A program made the position numbers and the translations under genes. 64,000 nucleotides of DNA from Candidatus Aalborgicola lynettensis (GTDB lineage Bacteria > Pseudomonadota > Gammaproteobacteria > Burkholderiales > Burkholderiaceae_C). The stretch spans positions 1-64,000 of the forward strand of contig JADJZE010000024.1 in the NCBI GenBank assembly GCA_016719405.1, read 5' to 3'. Below the pieces are notes generated by a model, which worked only from the letters and a program-made list of their open reading frames with translations, ran no database searches and was not told the origin of the DNA. Positions 1 to 10,226 of the stretch are shown here, one piece after another. Positions within the stretch are counted from its first letter, which is position 1. Every line of letters starts with the position of its first letter.

Positions 1-2
1 AG

Positions 3-568
3 CTCGCCAAAGCCGAAGAGAAACTCAGCAAACCCCAAAAAGCCAAGCAGTTGTTTGACTCGGGCGACATCCACAAGGCAGAAGTCGGTACCTTCGACGG
101 TCTGTCGTTTATCCATGCTTATTTATTCAGCGTCGTTACTACTTTGCCGGCAAGATGCGCAATGTAAATATCGCCGAGATCAATTCCGGTTTGCGGCTGT
201 GCTGTATCTCGAAGCCGCCACAGAATCAGATCGATGCCATGCCACAGAGCATTTGATGCAATCATCCCGAAAAATATGTGGAGATGAATGTCGCTCACCC
301 GTTTCGTGAAGGCAATGGCAGGGCCACCCGTACTCTGGCTGGATTTGATGCTTATTGAAGGCATCCGGCAGGTGGTGGACTGGAATTTGGTGGACAAGGC
401 TGAATACCTGTCGGCGATGCAGCGCAGCGTGGTGAAAGATCTGGAAATCGAGGCGCTGCTCAAGCAGGCGCTTACCGATAAAGTGGATGACCGAACCTTG
501 TTCATGAGGCATCGATGTGAGCTACTACTACGAAGAGGTATAGCGAATTCAAAACCGGTGACTGTAGC
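3..568 (+). pseudogene. Fic-domain protein, frameshifted and truncated by the window edge
   Basis: Joining pieces from different frames gives a Fic (filamentation induced by cAMP) protein. An N-terminal stretch LFDSGDIHKAEVGTFDGLSF is followed by the canonical Fic active-site motif HPFREGNGR near 287-320, then by the helical C-terminal part (IRQVVDWNLVDKAEYLSAMQ) to about 560. Fic proteins transfer AMP or related groups to target proteins; the motif histidine is the catalytic base. At least three frame changes are needed within 550 bases, so no single reading frame is intact. The start lies outside the window. Its position directly before hsdR is typical of Fic genes carried inside type I restriction loci. 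The family call is firm; whether the gene is really broken or the sequence is faulty is unresolved. Confidence 0.75.
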
Positions 569-3500
569 GATGACCGACTATAGAAACCATCTCGCCTGAA
601 TCCAGAAACTTGCGCATCGCGTTCTGGATAGATACGCGGATTGGAAGGTTGAACTTCCCGAAAGCGAGGGCGACCTGGAGCAGGAGTTCGTTCGGGATTT
701 GCAAAGAAACCAGAATTTAAGATACCTACCCGGCCTGAACACGCCCCAGGCTTTGTTGGCCAATGTGCGTGTCCAGCTGCAAACGCTCAATAGCGTGCAA
801 TTTGCCGATGCCGAGTGGCAGCGGTTTGTGCGAAACCTGGTTGGACAAACCGAGGCGACGGCATTGTGGAGAAAAACCCGCAGGGTTAACGACGACTTCT
901 CCATGACTTTGTCTTTGACGACGGGCGCATCCAGAACATCTACCTGCTGGACAAAGAGAAGAACATCGCCACCAACAAGGTTCAGGTGATCAAGCAGTTT
1001 GAGCAGACTGGCAGCCATGCCAATCGCTGTAACGTGACCATTTTTGGTCAATGGCCTGCCGCTTGTGCGGGTGGAATTAAAGAAGCGCAGCGTAGCGATT
1101 CGCTGAAGCCTTCAACCAGGTCCACCGCTGGCTAAGAGGCTTCAACAGCTGGCATTCTCCTGTACACGTATTTGCAGCTGTTCGTGATTTCCAACAGCAC
1201 CGACGGCCGTTACTTCGCCAATACCACGCGGCGCAACAAACAGCTTCGACTTCACACACGGACTGGGAGGCGGTCAACACGCTGATCAAGGACCTGAAGG
1301 ACTTCACGGCCACCTTCTTCAGAAACTACGCTGCTCAATGTGCTGCTGCTACTGCCAGTATTCGATGGCAGCTAACACGCTGCTGGTAATGCGCCCGTAC
1401 CAGATTGCTGCCACGGGCGCATTCTTTGGAAGATCAACAGCGCCTATCCAAGCCAAACGCTGGAGTGACCTGGAAAGTGGTGGCTTCATTTTGGCGCACC
1501 ACTGGCTCTGGCAAAGCCTGACCTTCAAAGCGGCGCGTCTGTACAGAGCTGGACTTCATCGATAAAGTGTTCTTTGTGGTGGATCGCAAGGATCCGGACT
1601 ACCAGACCGCGAAGGAATACCAGCGCTTTTTCATAGGACAGCGTGAATGGATCGGACAGCACGGCGGGTTTGAAGCGCAATCTGGAGAAGATTGATAGCA
1701 AGATCGTCGTCCCACCATCCAGAGCTCAACCTGATGAAGGGCGAGGCTGATTTGCCCGTTATGGCGGCGGGTGGTGTTCATATTAAACGAATACCACCGC
1801 AGCCAGTTTGGCGAAGCGAGGAAGAACGCCTGAAGGAGAGTTCAAGAAGTTCTATCAGTTTGGTTTCACCGGCACGCCCATCTTCCCGGAAAACGCGCTG
1901 GGCGCCGAAACCACAGCCAGCGTGTTTGGCCGTGAACTGCTTTCGTATGTGATCACCGATACGATCCGCGACGAGAAGGTGTTGAAATTCAAGGTGGATT
2001 ACAACGATGTGCGCCCGCAGTTCAGGCGATCGAAACCGAGCAGGACGAGAAAAGCTCACCACGGCGGAGAACAAGCGGGCCTTGCTGCAGCCGGACCCGC
2101 ATCGGCGAGATCACGCCTGGCATCCTGAACAACCCGTCAGAAGACCCGGCTGCACGCGGGCAAAGCGGGCTTCAATACCACGTCGCCGTCAGCAGCGTGG
2201 ATGCCGCCAAGCTGTACGCTACGAGTGCTTCAGGGAGTTGCAGAAGGCCAGCGACAAAACGCTGGCGTGGCGACCATCTTCTTCGCGCAACGAGAACCAG
2301 GACGCGCGATTGGGGACATACAGACGAAAGTTTTGATGTGCTGCCAGAACAGAAGCGCCAAGATTTTGACACGGCAATTGCGGACTTACAACGCGCTGTG
2401 TTCAAAACCAGCTTCAGCGTGGACAGCAAGCTTCCAGGCGCCTACTACCGCAATCTGGCCAAGCAGGTCAAAGCCAGGGATCGAGCTATTGATCGTGGTG
2501 GATGTTCCTGACCGGGTTTGGCGACGCACCCACGCTCAACACGCTGTTTGTCGACAAGACCTGCGCGCTTCCCACGGGCTGGTGCAGGCTGTTCGCGCCA
2601 ACCGCATCTTCGACGCCACCAAAACCTTCGGCAATATCGTGCCTTCCGCGATCTCGGAGCGGGCGACCATGCTTCCATCACCCTGTTCGGGGACAAAAAC
2701 ACCCAAAACGTGGTGCCTGGAGAAAAGCTACCAAGATCACATGGGGGGCTTCACCGATGCGGCCACTGGTGAGGCGCGGGCGTGGCTTTGTGGAGGTGGT
2801 CCAGGGAGCGACACGCTTTCCCGACACACAGCCAGTGAGAGGAGGCCGACAAGAAGGCCTTCGCCAAGGCTCTTTAGCGAAGATTCGCGCGACAGAATGT
2901 TCCGCAGAACTCGATAAGTTCGCCAGACAGGGGAACTGCGAAAGCGTTGACGTGAACGACCCGGCAACAGTAGAGGGCGTTCGAGACCAAACACTATCTG
3001 ACCGATGAGGACGTGACCGCATTGGCCACCATGACCGCTTCCCCGCCGGGCGGAAAATCCAGGATTACCGATCAACCCACAACGATATACGCGACTGGCT
3101 GCGCCGAGAAAATCCTCGACCGAAAGGGACAAATCCACCATCGACTGGGATGACGTGGTTTTTGGGGGTGGACCTGCTAAATCGCGAAATCAATTTGGAC
3201 TACATCACCGAATTGATTTTCGACCACAACAAGAAGACCAAAAAAATCAGAATTGGTGGAGGAAGTGCGCCGGTCATTCGCGCCAGCCTGGGAAATCGCG
3301 CGAAAGAGGCTTGTTGGTGGACTTCATCAACCAGACGACCTGGACCAGGTCGGCGACAAGGCCAGCGTGATTGACCGCCTTCTTCACCTTTGGCCAACCG
3401 GAGAACAACGAAAGCCCGGGAATTGATCAACTCCGAAGCCCTGAACGCCGAGCGGCCAAGCGCTACGTCACCGCTCACTGAAGCGTGAATTTGCCGGCGA

Positions 3501-3722
3501 CGGTGGCACCGGGTAGAATTCCGTTTGCCCAAGATGGGTCCGCTCAATCCGCGGTACCTGACTAAAAAGCAAAGCGTGTTCCAGAAGATTACTGCCTTTG
3601 TAGAGAAATTCAAAGGCGTTGGCGACCAAATCAGAGAAGTATATAAATGCTGCACAGTTCTCCTCTGCATCGAGGGAGTCTTCTCAAAGGCGACGATCAG
3701 GGGTGACAAGGTGGGGCAGTGA
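569..3722 (+). pseudogene. hsdR: Type I restriction enzyme R subunit (HsdR), multiply frameshifted
   Basis: Pieces in all three forward frames assemble in order into an EcoR124-type HsdR of roughly 1,000 residues. Visible in order are the N-terminal nuclease part (YLPGLNTPQALLANVRVQLQ, then KNIATNKVQVIKQFEQTG), the Walker A region TTGSGK near 1505-1525, the helicase part (FFVVDRKD, then FYQFGFTGTPIFPENALGAE near 1850), LTGF-APTLNTLFVDK near 2510, and the C-terminal LNPRYLTKKQSVFQKITAFV near 3550. HsdR translocates DNA and cuts it in complex with HsdM and HsdS, which are not in the window and would lie upstream. Well over ten indels are needed to keep frame. The conserved end of the family is near 3640; the stop used here at 3720 may itself be a frame artefact. 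Confidence 0.8.
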
Positions 3723-3832
3723 CAATCGATTTACGTATGGCTTCTCCAGGCCACCTATTCAATCCTGAATTGATAGCTGCTCCCGCACGCCAGACGTGCG
3801 CAAGTGCCCTGTTTGTTGCACGAGATTTGGCT
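3723..3832. other. Gap between convergent hsdR and antiporter operon, with a repeat-like segment
   Basis: No gene is visible here. Positions 3773-3804 start with ATAGCTGCT, as in the dispersed TAGCTGCTTGCGC repeat found elsewhere in the window, and continue into an inverted repeat GCACG/CGTGC that could act as a weak transcription stop between the two convergent units. Confidence 0.35.
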
Positions 3833-5425
3833 CTAACCTCGGCTGCCGCACCCCCGCATCAGGGCTGTCACCTGCCGCTGCGGGACGCCGGCGGCATTGC
3901 TCTTGCTGCCCCAGGGGTTGAGGGGCGGTATTCGCTCGGCAATCAGCTTCGCCAGACCAAACGGGCTGCCCGGCGACTGGGCAAACACCGGCGACCGGGA
4001 GTCACGCCGATGGCCTGGCCAGCAAAGCGGCAACAACAGGCCCGGGCAGTCTCCGCCAGCCGCGCGCCGCTAACGCTCATGTTCCTCGGGCCGGGTAGTT
4101 GGCACGGGCCGCAACAGGCTACGCGCCAGAGTATGGGCAGAAAATAGGCTGCGTTGAGCAGACTCGAAGCCCAACACCCAGATTGCCCAGTCCATCCGGG
4201 CGGCGGCCGCGCCGTCCGACAACCAAGCCTTGCTGATGGCTCCGGCGGTGAGCGGCGCCCCCCATCACCTGCCCAGCGCCCCGATCGAGAGGCCACGGTG
4301 GTCGGGGCATGCGCCGCCCGGCACCATCCATTTCGCTGACCTTGGCCGGATACCCAGCGTTTCCGCGTAATTGCCCGCGCAAAGAACAGGGTGACTTCGC
4401 TGATGCCCTGGTGCACCAGAGGTACCAGCCCGCCGATAGTGCCGATGGGGCCAAAGCAGTGCCAAGCCGAGGCACGATACCAGGACACCTGGCTCACCGT
4501 GGAATACGCCAGCCGTTTCGAGGTCGTCCTGAAACAGCTCGCGTAAACTGCCCCACAGAATGGTCACGGCGGCAGCCAATATGGCAAGCGGCCCAATGCG
4601 AGCAGCTCTAGCGACTGCGCAAATTCGACGCCATACACCTCGTAAATAATGCGCTTTGTTACCGAAGGCGCCCGCCTTGACGACGGCGACGGCGTGCAGC
4701 AACGCCGACACCAGTGCTGGGGCCACCACAACCTGGGCAGCCAACCGTGCAGCGGCACGTGGCCGCCTTGACACCCACCCCGGCGATCAGCAGCAGGAAA
4801 ATATTTTCAACTGCCCACCGGATCGCGGCCCAGCGCAGCCAATGCCGCCCTGTGCAAACTCGGTATGGCCCAGCAAGTGGTGCAGCCAGACAATGCCAGT
4901 CAACAAAAGCCGTGCCGCCGATCAGCGTGTACAACAGGTAGACCGTGCCACCCTTCATGGCCTTGTCAGTACCGCGGTGCACCACCAGCGGGAAGGTGGA
5001 CCCGGCATCAGGCAGCTCGTAAGGGCGAAAAACGTGAACAGGTTGGCGGCCATGGCAATGCCCATGGTGGCCGTCACCTGGGCTGAAAAAGCCAAAAACG
5101 GCTACGGTGCGGCGCATCCTCCAGGACAATGGCGTAAAGCGTGGTGAACAGCCACAAAATGGCCGATAGCGTGATGAACAGCATGCCCAGGTTATCGGCC
5201 TTGAGCGCGGGGTTCCAGACCGGGGCAACACCTCGTAGCGCACGCTGTACGCCTCGCCACCCGCCACACCGACCAGCAGCACCACGACCAGGCCCGGCTT
5301 GACAGTAGCACCCAGCAGGTTGAGGAAAGACCGCATGCCAGCAGGCGTCCGGCAGCGCAGAGATGACCAGGCCGGTAGCGGCGAAGACGCCAGCACCCAG
5401 CAGCAAAGAGTTCCTGGCTGATCAT
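3833..5425 (-). pseudogene. Mrp/Mnh antiporter second D-type (NuoL/M/N-like) subunit, frameshifted
   Basis: Frame pieces on the minus strand assemble into a proton-translocating antiporter subunit of the NADH-dehydrogenase ND2/4/5 family: KADNLGMLFITLSAILWLFT near 5190-5130, VHRGTDKAMKGGTVYLLYTL near 4980-4920, WAVENIFLLLIAGVGVKAA near 4800, then a HGWLP-like segment, SALLHAVAVVKAGAF near 4700 and LGPIGTIGGLV-LVHQGIS near 4450-4400. The family uses conserved Lys and His residues in transmembrane helices to move protons or Na+. It is the last gene of the Mrp-like operon. At least six indels break it; start and end are approximate. Confidence 0.6.
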
Positions 5426-6848
5426 GTGCCACCCTCCCAATAACTGCATCAACTCCACCCCACGCAGGCCGAGGCAGCACGCTGGCCGCAGCCCACGCAA
5501 AGGCGCTCCACTCCAGCGCGCGGGGCTACAGGCATGGGCGCTGGCGTTCTCGGGGTCAACAAAAGGCCTGGCGCAGCACACGCAACATAAACGGCCGCCA
5601 GCGGAATACCCGCCAACAGCACCACCACGATGGGCCAGTAGCCCTGCGCCAGTGCCGCCTCGATGATCTGCCCTTGGCCCGAAAACCCGCAGACGGCGGC
5701 GGGCCCCATCAGCGTCAACCGGCCAGCAAAAGCGCCCATGGTCAGCGGCAGGCGCTCCACCGCTCCACCGGACCGGCCACCGTGTCCTTTCACGTGGCCC
5801 GGAGTCACCACACCCGCTGCGGCAAACTGCCTGCCGGCTTTAGCAAGCCGTGGGCAAATACCTGCATCGCGCCTGCCTGGAGTCGCCAGGAGCGCCAGCA
5901 GGGAATATCAGGAACAAGTAGCCGAGGCTTACGCCACACCGTCGAATAGGCGATCAGGCGTTTGAGCTTGACGGCCCGAATAGCCTGCCGAACCCCACAA
6001 AAATGGGGCAGCGCCAAGCTTAAACATCAGCCAAGCGAAGGCGGAGCAATATGGCGCACAACGGCCCCAACCAGAGCCGCAGGATCAGGTAAGAGAAACT
6101 TTTACCACCAGCGCCGAGAGCAATTGCCGACACCGGTGCGGGCGCGCCACCACCGTGCGCCGGTGCCAGAAGTGAAAGGGGAATAACGCCGTCTTGAGCA
6201 TCGGGCCGGCCACCATCAAACCCGCTGCAATCCACCCAGGCGCGGCGCATCTTGCGTGACCAGCGGCGGCAGGGTGGCGATGGACCGCGGTGCCGTAAAC
6301 GCCGTAGATCAGGGCAACGCCAGCAGATACGCCGGAGCCCACCAGCGTGGCAAAAGATACCGCAAAGGCCGGCGGCCACCTGCCACGCGCCGCCCCTGCG
6401 CGAAACCAGCTGCGGCGGCCAGCCCCTGAGTTCGAAGCGTGACGCAGATGTTGAACAAATCCGCCGAGACGAACAGGCCATTCCACGCGGCCGCAAAAAG
6501 CCCATCAAGGGCCAGAACCCATACACAATAGGGGTCGCCTGGCTTGAAGTAGCTGCGCGCATAGACGGCCAGCAGCAGCGCCACGGTCTGTGTCAATACC
6601 AGCATGGCGGCGGAGAGACCATCTACGGCCAGGTCAATCCCCAGCGGCGCGCCCCAGCCGCCCACCGCATGGGCCAGCGCCCCGCCCGTGTCAACGGTTT
6701 TCGCCACATCAAAAGCCAGCCAACTTTGCAGCGCCAGCCCAGCGATGGCGAGCCACGCGCCCGCGCCTGGCCCTACACGAAAGCCAGCGTCGCCCAGACA
6801 AGCGGCAGCAGTCCAGCCAGACAAAGGGTCGAAAAAGAGTTCACGCAT
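5426..6848 (-). pseudogene. mnhD: Mrp/Mnh antiporter subunit D (MnhD/MrpD-like), frameshifted
   Basis: The likely start is ATG at 6848, overlapping the end of the subunit C gene. The first reading frame gives a long hydrophobic stretch with LGIDLAVDGLSAAMLVLTQT and YARSYFKPGD. After frame changes it continues with VSADLFNI, AAGLMVAGPMLKTALFPFHF, SALVVKVS, AVKLKRLIAYSTV and VFAHGL, all hallmarks of the NuoN/MrpD family of ion-translocating membrane subunits. MnhD is one of the two large transporting subunits of Mrp-type Na+(K+)/H+ antiporters used for sodium tolerance and pH homeostasis. It lies between mnhC and a second D-type gene. Several single-base indels are needed, so the 3' end is an estimate. 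Confidence 0.65.
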
Positions 6849-7143
6849 CGGCATCACCCGGTACTTCGAGCTGGCCGCTGAGCGCGTACAGTTTACGCGC
6901 CAAGGCCAAGGCAAGGGCCATGGCGGCCACGGCCACCACAATGCCAGTGAGCACCATGGCCTGCAGCACCGGGTCCACCACATCGAAGCGCTGGGCCAGC
7001 CCCACCAGCACAAGGTAGGCACCACTGCCCATCAGATTGAAGGCCAGAATGCGCCGCAGCAAATGCCCAGCCAGACCACCCCCCACCACACCCATGGCAA
7101 ACAGGGCAGCACCTGTTAACGCGAACACCAAACCCGTGGTCAT
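6841..7143 (-). CDS. mnhC: Mrp/Mnh cation:proton antiporter subunit C
   Basis: An intact 100-residue protein of the NuoK/MnhC family with three membrane helices (about residues 3-23, 28-48 and 60-85). It contains the family-typical segment ILAFNLMGSGAYLVLVGLA. MnhC is a small integral subunit of the Mrp complex. The ATG at 7143 overlaps the stop of mnhB in a TGATG arrangement, and the end overlaps the start of mnhD, so translation is probably coupled. This is one of the few undamaged genes left of 8 kb. Confidence 0.8.
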   Translation of the reverse strand: MTTGLVFALTGAALFAMGVVGGGLAGHLLRRILAFNLMGSGAYLVLVGLAQRFDVVDPVLQAMVLTGIVVAVAAMALALALARKLYALSGQLEVPGDADA

Positions 7144-8051
7144 CAAGTACCCTCCTCGCGCGCAAGAAAGAGGAACAGGCCCGCCAGGATCAGCGCCAGC
7201 GACACCGTCAGACCGCTCTCAATCAGCAGAATCAGCACACCAGCCCATGCCGGCGGATACTGCAGCAGCGCACCCTGCGTCAGCAAGCCTGCCGCCACCA
7301 CCAAAAACAGCGCGAAACCAGCCGCCATGCCGACACGCAGGCGCAGTGGAGGCCTGCGCCAGCCCGGCAGCAAGCCCACCAGATGCAGCAGCACGGCAGC
7401 CGCCGCCAGCACCGCAGCCCGCCTGAAAGGCACCACCCGGTCGGAGGCGCCGGCCCACAGCAGATAGACAGCAACAACCACCATCAACGGAGCCGCGAGC
7501 CGCGCCAGGGTTTGCAGCACGGGATGCGCTGCGCGAGGCGGCGCAGCCGGTGCATCGCCCGCCACCGCCAAGATGGCCAGCAGGGCCAGCAAGAGCACCG
7601 CAATTTCCAGCAAGGTGTCATAGCCCCGGTAGTTGAGCAACACGGCAGTCACCGGGTGGGTGACACCACTGTTCGCCATTTGCTGCGCCACGGGCGTGCG
7701 CAGGTCGATGGGTGTCGGCCCTGACCCAACATTGCGCCCGCCATGACGGCCACAAACGCAACGGCTGGCGCGAACACCAACGCGACCAGACCGATGCGCT
7801 TCGCATGGCGCCCCTTTTTGCGCCGCAAAACGCCGTAAGCATCGAGCAGCAAAGCGCCGGTAAGGCCCGCACCGATGGCGGCCTCGGCCAGCCGGATGTC
7901 GGGCGCGGCCAAACGGCCCAGGCCAGGCCTCATCAGCAACCCGAAAACGATGAACAGCACGATGGCGCGGTCGAGGTCGGGGAGTAGTAAGCGTGCGCCC
8001 GGCACTCCACAACAGCGACAGCGCGAGCAGAACATCGAAAGCCAGCGTCAT
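7143..8051 (-). pseudogene. mnhB: Mrp/Mnh antiporter subunit B (MnhB/DUF4040-type), two frameshifts
   Basis: The gene starts at ATG 8051 with MTLAFDVLLALSLLWSAGRT. It must change frame near 7985 to read DLDRAIVLFIVFGLLM and AEAAIGAGLTGALLLDAYG, and again near 7725 to read GVTHPVTAVLLNYRGYDTLL and the C-terminal helices ending EEGT. The first half resembles the DUF4040/MnhA C-terminal-type domain and the second half the MnhB family, both membrane parts of Mrp antiporters. It overlaps mnhG upstream and mnhC downstream by a few bases. The two indels are likely sequence errors because the remaining protein is continuous and conserved on both sides. Confidence 0.7.
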
Positions 8052-8350
8052 GGTCGCTCCTTGCGCCAGGGCTTGATGCCCAGTTTGTCGGCACGGCGGG
8101 CGATGGCAAAACCAATGCCCGCACTCGCGGCCATGACCAGGGGCCAGATCAGCAGCAGCTTGAGGGCTGCCGCGGTGCTGTCGGCCTGCAGTGCGAGGCC
8201 GAACACGATGCAACCCAAACCCAGGTTGTCTGCCTTGGCCAGCGCGTGCAGGCGGCTGTACACATCCGGAAAACGCAGCAGCCCTACGGTCCCGATGAAA
8301 AAGAAAAAGGCACCAGCCAGCAGAAGCGCCGTGCTCAGCCACTCAATCAT
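8048..8350 (-). CDS. mnhG: Mrp/Mnh antiporter subunit G
   Basis: A 100-residue membrane protein of the MnhG/PhaG family. It has an N-terminal helix (LSTALLLAGAFFFFIGTVGL), the conserved RFPDVYSRLHALAKADNLG segment and two further helices. MnhG is a structural subunit of the Mrp Na+/H+ antiporter. The ATG at 8350 overlaps the mnhF end by 8 bases, and the stop overlaps the mnhB start (ATGA), consistent with coupled translation. Undamaged. Confidence 0.85.
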   Translation of the reverse strand: MIEWLSTALLLAGAFFFFIGTVGLLRFPDVYSRLHALAKADNLGLGCIVFGLALQADSTAAALKLLLIWPLVMAASAGIGFAIARRADKLGIKPWRKERP

Positions 8351-8624
8351 GCGCACCCTCCTTTTCCCCCTCTTGCTGCCAGGCGCGCTTGGCGAAGGCG
8401 ATACCGCCGATGGCGGCGAGCAGCGCCAACACCAAGGCAACGTCCACCAACGCGCCTAGAGGCATTGCCTGCGCCAAAAGCACCAGAATGGCCGTGCCAG
8501 TGGTGCCGATGAGCAAAGCCATCAGCATGCGGTCAGCCGGGGTCGGGCCGCGTGCGGCAGCCACCAGCGCCACCACCAGGTTTCCCAGCAAGAACAGCGC
8601 AACCGCCAGCAGCAGCGTGTTCAT
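8343..8624 (-). CDS. mnhF: Mrp/Mnh antiporter subunit F
   Basis: A 93-residue protein with three predicted membrane helices (about residues 3-22, 33-53 and 58-78) and the MnhF/PhaF-typical GPTPADRMLMALL segment between helices 1 and 2. MnhF is a small subunit of the Mrp complex. It overlaps mnhE upstream by 4 bases and mnhG downstream by 8 bases. The order E-F-G is the usual Mrp order. Confidence 0.85.
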   Translation of the reverse strand: MNTLLLAVALFLLGNLVVALVAAARGPTPADRMLMALLIGTTGTAILVLLAQAMPLGALVDVALVLALLAAIGGIAFAKRAWQQEGEKEGAHD

Positions 8625-9091
8625 GGCGCGGATCCCAACATGAATGCAATAGCAGCCTCCAGCGCGCGGGTTTCGGCCACCACCGGCTGGGAATCATCCA
8701 ACACATGCAGGCGCAGCATGGAGCCCTCCAGATCGACGACCACCGTGCCCGGCATCAAACCCAGCGCATTGACCAGCAGGATGCGGGCACCACCTGCAGG
8801 CAGTGTGATCGGCAGCTCGATAATGCCTGGCCGCAATGTGGTGCGCCCGCGCAAGGCCATGGCAGCCACTTGCAGGCCACCGCGCAGCGAGTTCCAAAGA
8901 AAAAACCGCAGAAAACCAAGCAACCCGCCAAGGCGCAGCGGCAACGTGCCCGGCGGCTGCAGCGTAATGCTCACCCAGGTGGCGGCCACCACTGCGACGC
9001 TGCCGAGCAGCCAGCCGTCAAGACGGCCCTCGGCAAGGATCCACCACAGCGCGGCAAAGGCCAGTGCGCGCAAGAAAACGGTTCGCATCAT
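8621..9091 (-). CDS. mnhE: Mrp/Mnh antiporter subunit E
   Basis: A 156-residue protein of the MnhE/PhaE family. It has an N-terminal pair of membrane helices (residues 8-40, including the conserved WWILAEG) and a soluble C-terminal part with the family hallmark ALGLMPGTVVVDLEGSMLRL. MnhE is required for assembly or activity of Mrp antiporters. Two adjacent ATG codons (9091, 9088) could start it. It overlaps the stop of the upstream calcium/sodium antiporter gene by 4 bases, so that gene probably heads the same operon. Confidence 0.85.
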   Translation of the reverse strand: MMRTVFLRALAFAALWWILAEGRLDGWLLGSVAVVAATWVSITLQPPGTLPLRLGGLLGFLRFFLWNSLRGGLQVAAMALRGRTTLRPGIIELPITLPAGGARILLVNALGLMPGTVVVDLEGSMLRLHVLDDSQPVVAETRALEAAIAFMLGSAP

Positions 9092-10178
9092 CGTGCCCTT
9101 TCAGCACGGTTCAGTCGCCACTGGCGCCAGGCAATCACGGCCAGCGTGATGGCGGTCAGTGGCAGGACAACCGTCGTCATCACAGCCCCATAGGTGGTGA
9201 GTGCATCGTGCTGTTGTGCGGCCAGCAGCAGAAAGGCGGTGTAGGCCACGTAATAGAACAAGAACAGCGCGCCTTCCCAACGATTGATCGCGTAACCGGA
9301 AAAGAAAATCGGCAAACAGGCGAAAGCTACGGCAAGCATGACGAGCAGGTCGAAGCTGAGCATGGCTGGTGCCACGGGCAATGCCGTGGGTGCCACCAGG
9401 CCCGACACGCCCAGCACCCCCAGGATATTGAAAGTGTTGCTACCAATGACGTTGCCCACCGCAATGTCACGCTCGCCGCGCAAGGTGGCCACGACCGAGG
9501 TCGCCACTTCCGGTAGCGAGGTACCTGCGGCCACAATGGTCAGGCCGATCACCATTTCGCTCAAACCCATGGTGCGGGCAAAGCTGACGGCCGCATCCAC
9601 CAGCCAGTGTGCACCGAGCACCAGCAAGCCCAGACCGGCGACAATCAGCACAATCTGCATAGCCCAGTGGCGGTCCCACCCCGACTCCTGTGGTTGCCCA
9701 AACTCAGCCGCGTATTCTTCCTTGATGCTCTGGGTTTCGTTGCGGCTCTGACGGATCAGAAACACCGTGTAAGCGACGAACAAGCCCAACATCAGTGCCC
9801 CATCGAGTCGGCTGATGCCGCCGTCCAGTGCCAGCGCAAACAGCAGTACCGAGGCGCCGACCATCACGGGCACCTCCTGGCGAATCAACTGCGGTGCCAC
9901 CACCAGCGCGCGATGATGGCCGATACACCCAGAATGAACAGCACATTGAAAATGTTGCTGCCCACGACGTTGCCTAGCGCAATGTCCACCTGCCCACCCC
10001 ATGTGGAACGCACCGAGACGGCCAGTTCCGGTGCGCTGGTACCGAACGCGACAATGGTCAGCCCCAGTACCAGTGGTGAAATGCCGAAGGACAAAGCCAG
10101 TTTGGATGCGCCGCGAATCAGGAGCTGTGCACCAAAGACCAGCATGACGAGTCCCAGGGCGAAGAGTAGTGCGGTCAA
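9088..10178 (-). pseudogene. Calcium/sodium antiporter (CaCA family, YrbG-like), one frameshift near 9905
   Basis: The two alpha-repeats that define the CaCA cation exchangers are present. Repeat 1, from ATG 10178, carries LGLTIVAFGTSAPELAVSV and NVVGSNIFNVLFILG. Repeat 2 carries IGLTIVAAGTSLPEVATSVV and GNVIGSNTFNILGVLG. The paired acidic residues (PE) are the Ca2+/Na+ site. The two halves are in different frames; adding one base in the G/C-rich stretch near 9905 restores a protein of about 363 residues with some ten helices. It exchanges Ca2+ for Na+ (or another cation) across the inner membrane. The end overlaps mnhE by 4 bases, an uncommon partnership. The frameshift is probably an error. 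Confidence 0.8.
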
Positions 10179-10226
10179 AGTATTTCTCCCTCAAGTTGCT
10201 GTATTGCCGCCAGATACTAGTCGGGG

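Noticed and set aside
3723..3832. Insertion-sequence or integration boundary between hsdR and the antiporter operon
   Set aside because: No transposase, terminal inverted repeats or target duplication could be seen, and the local sequence quality is too poor to judge.
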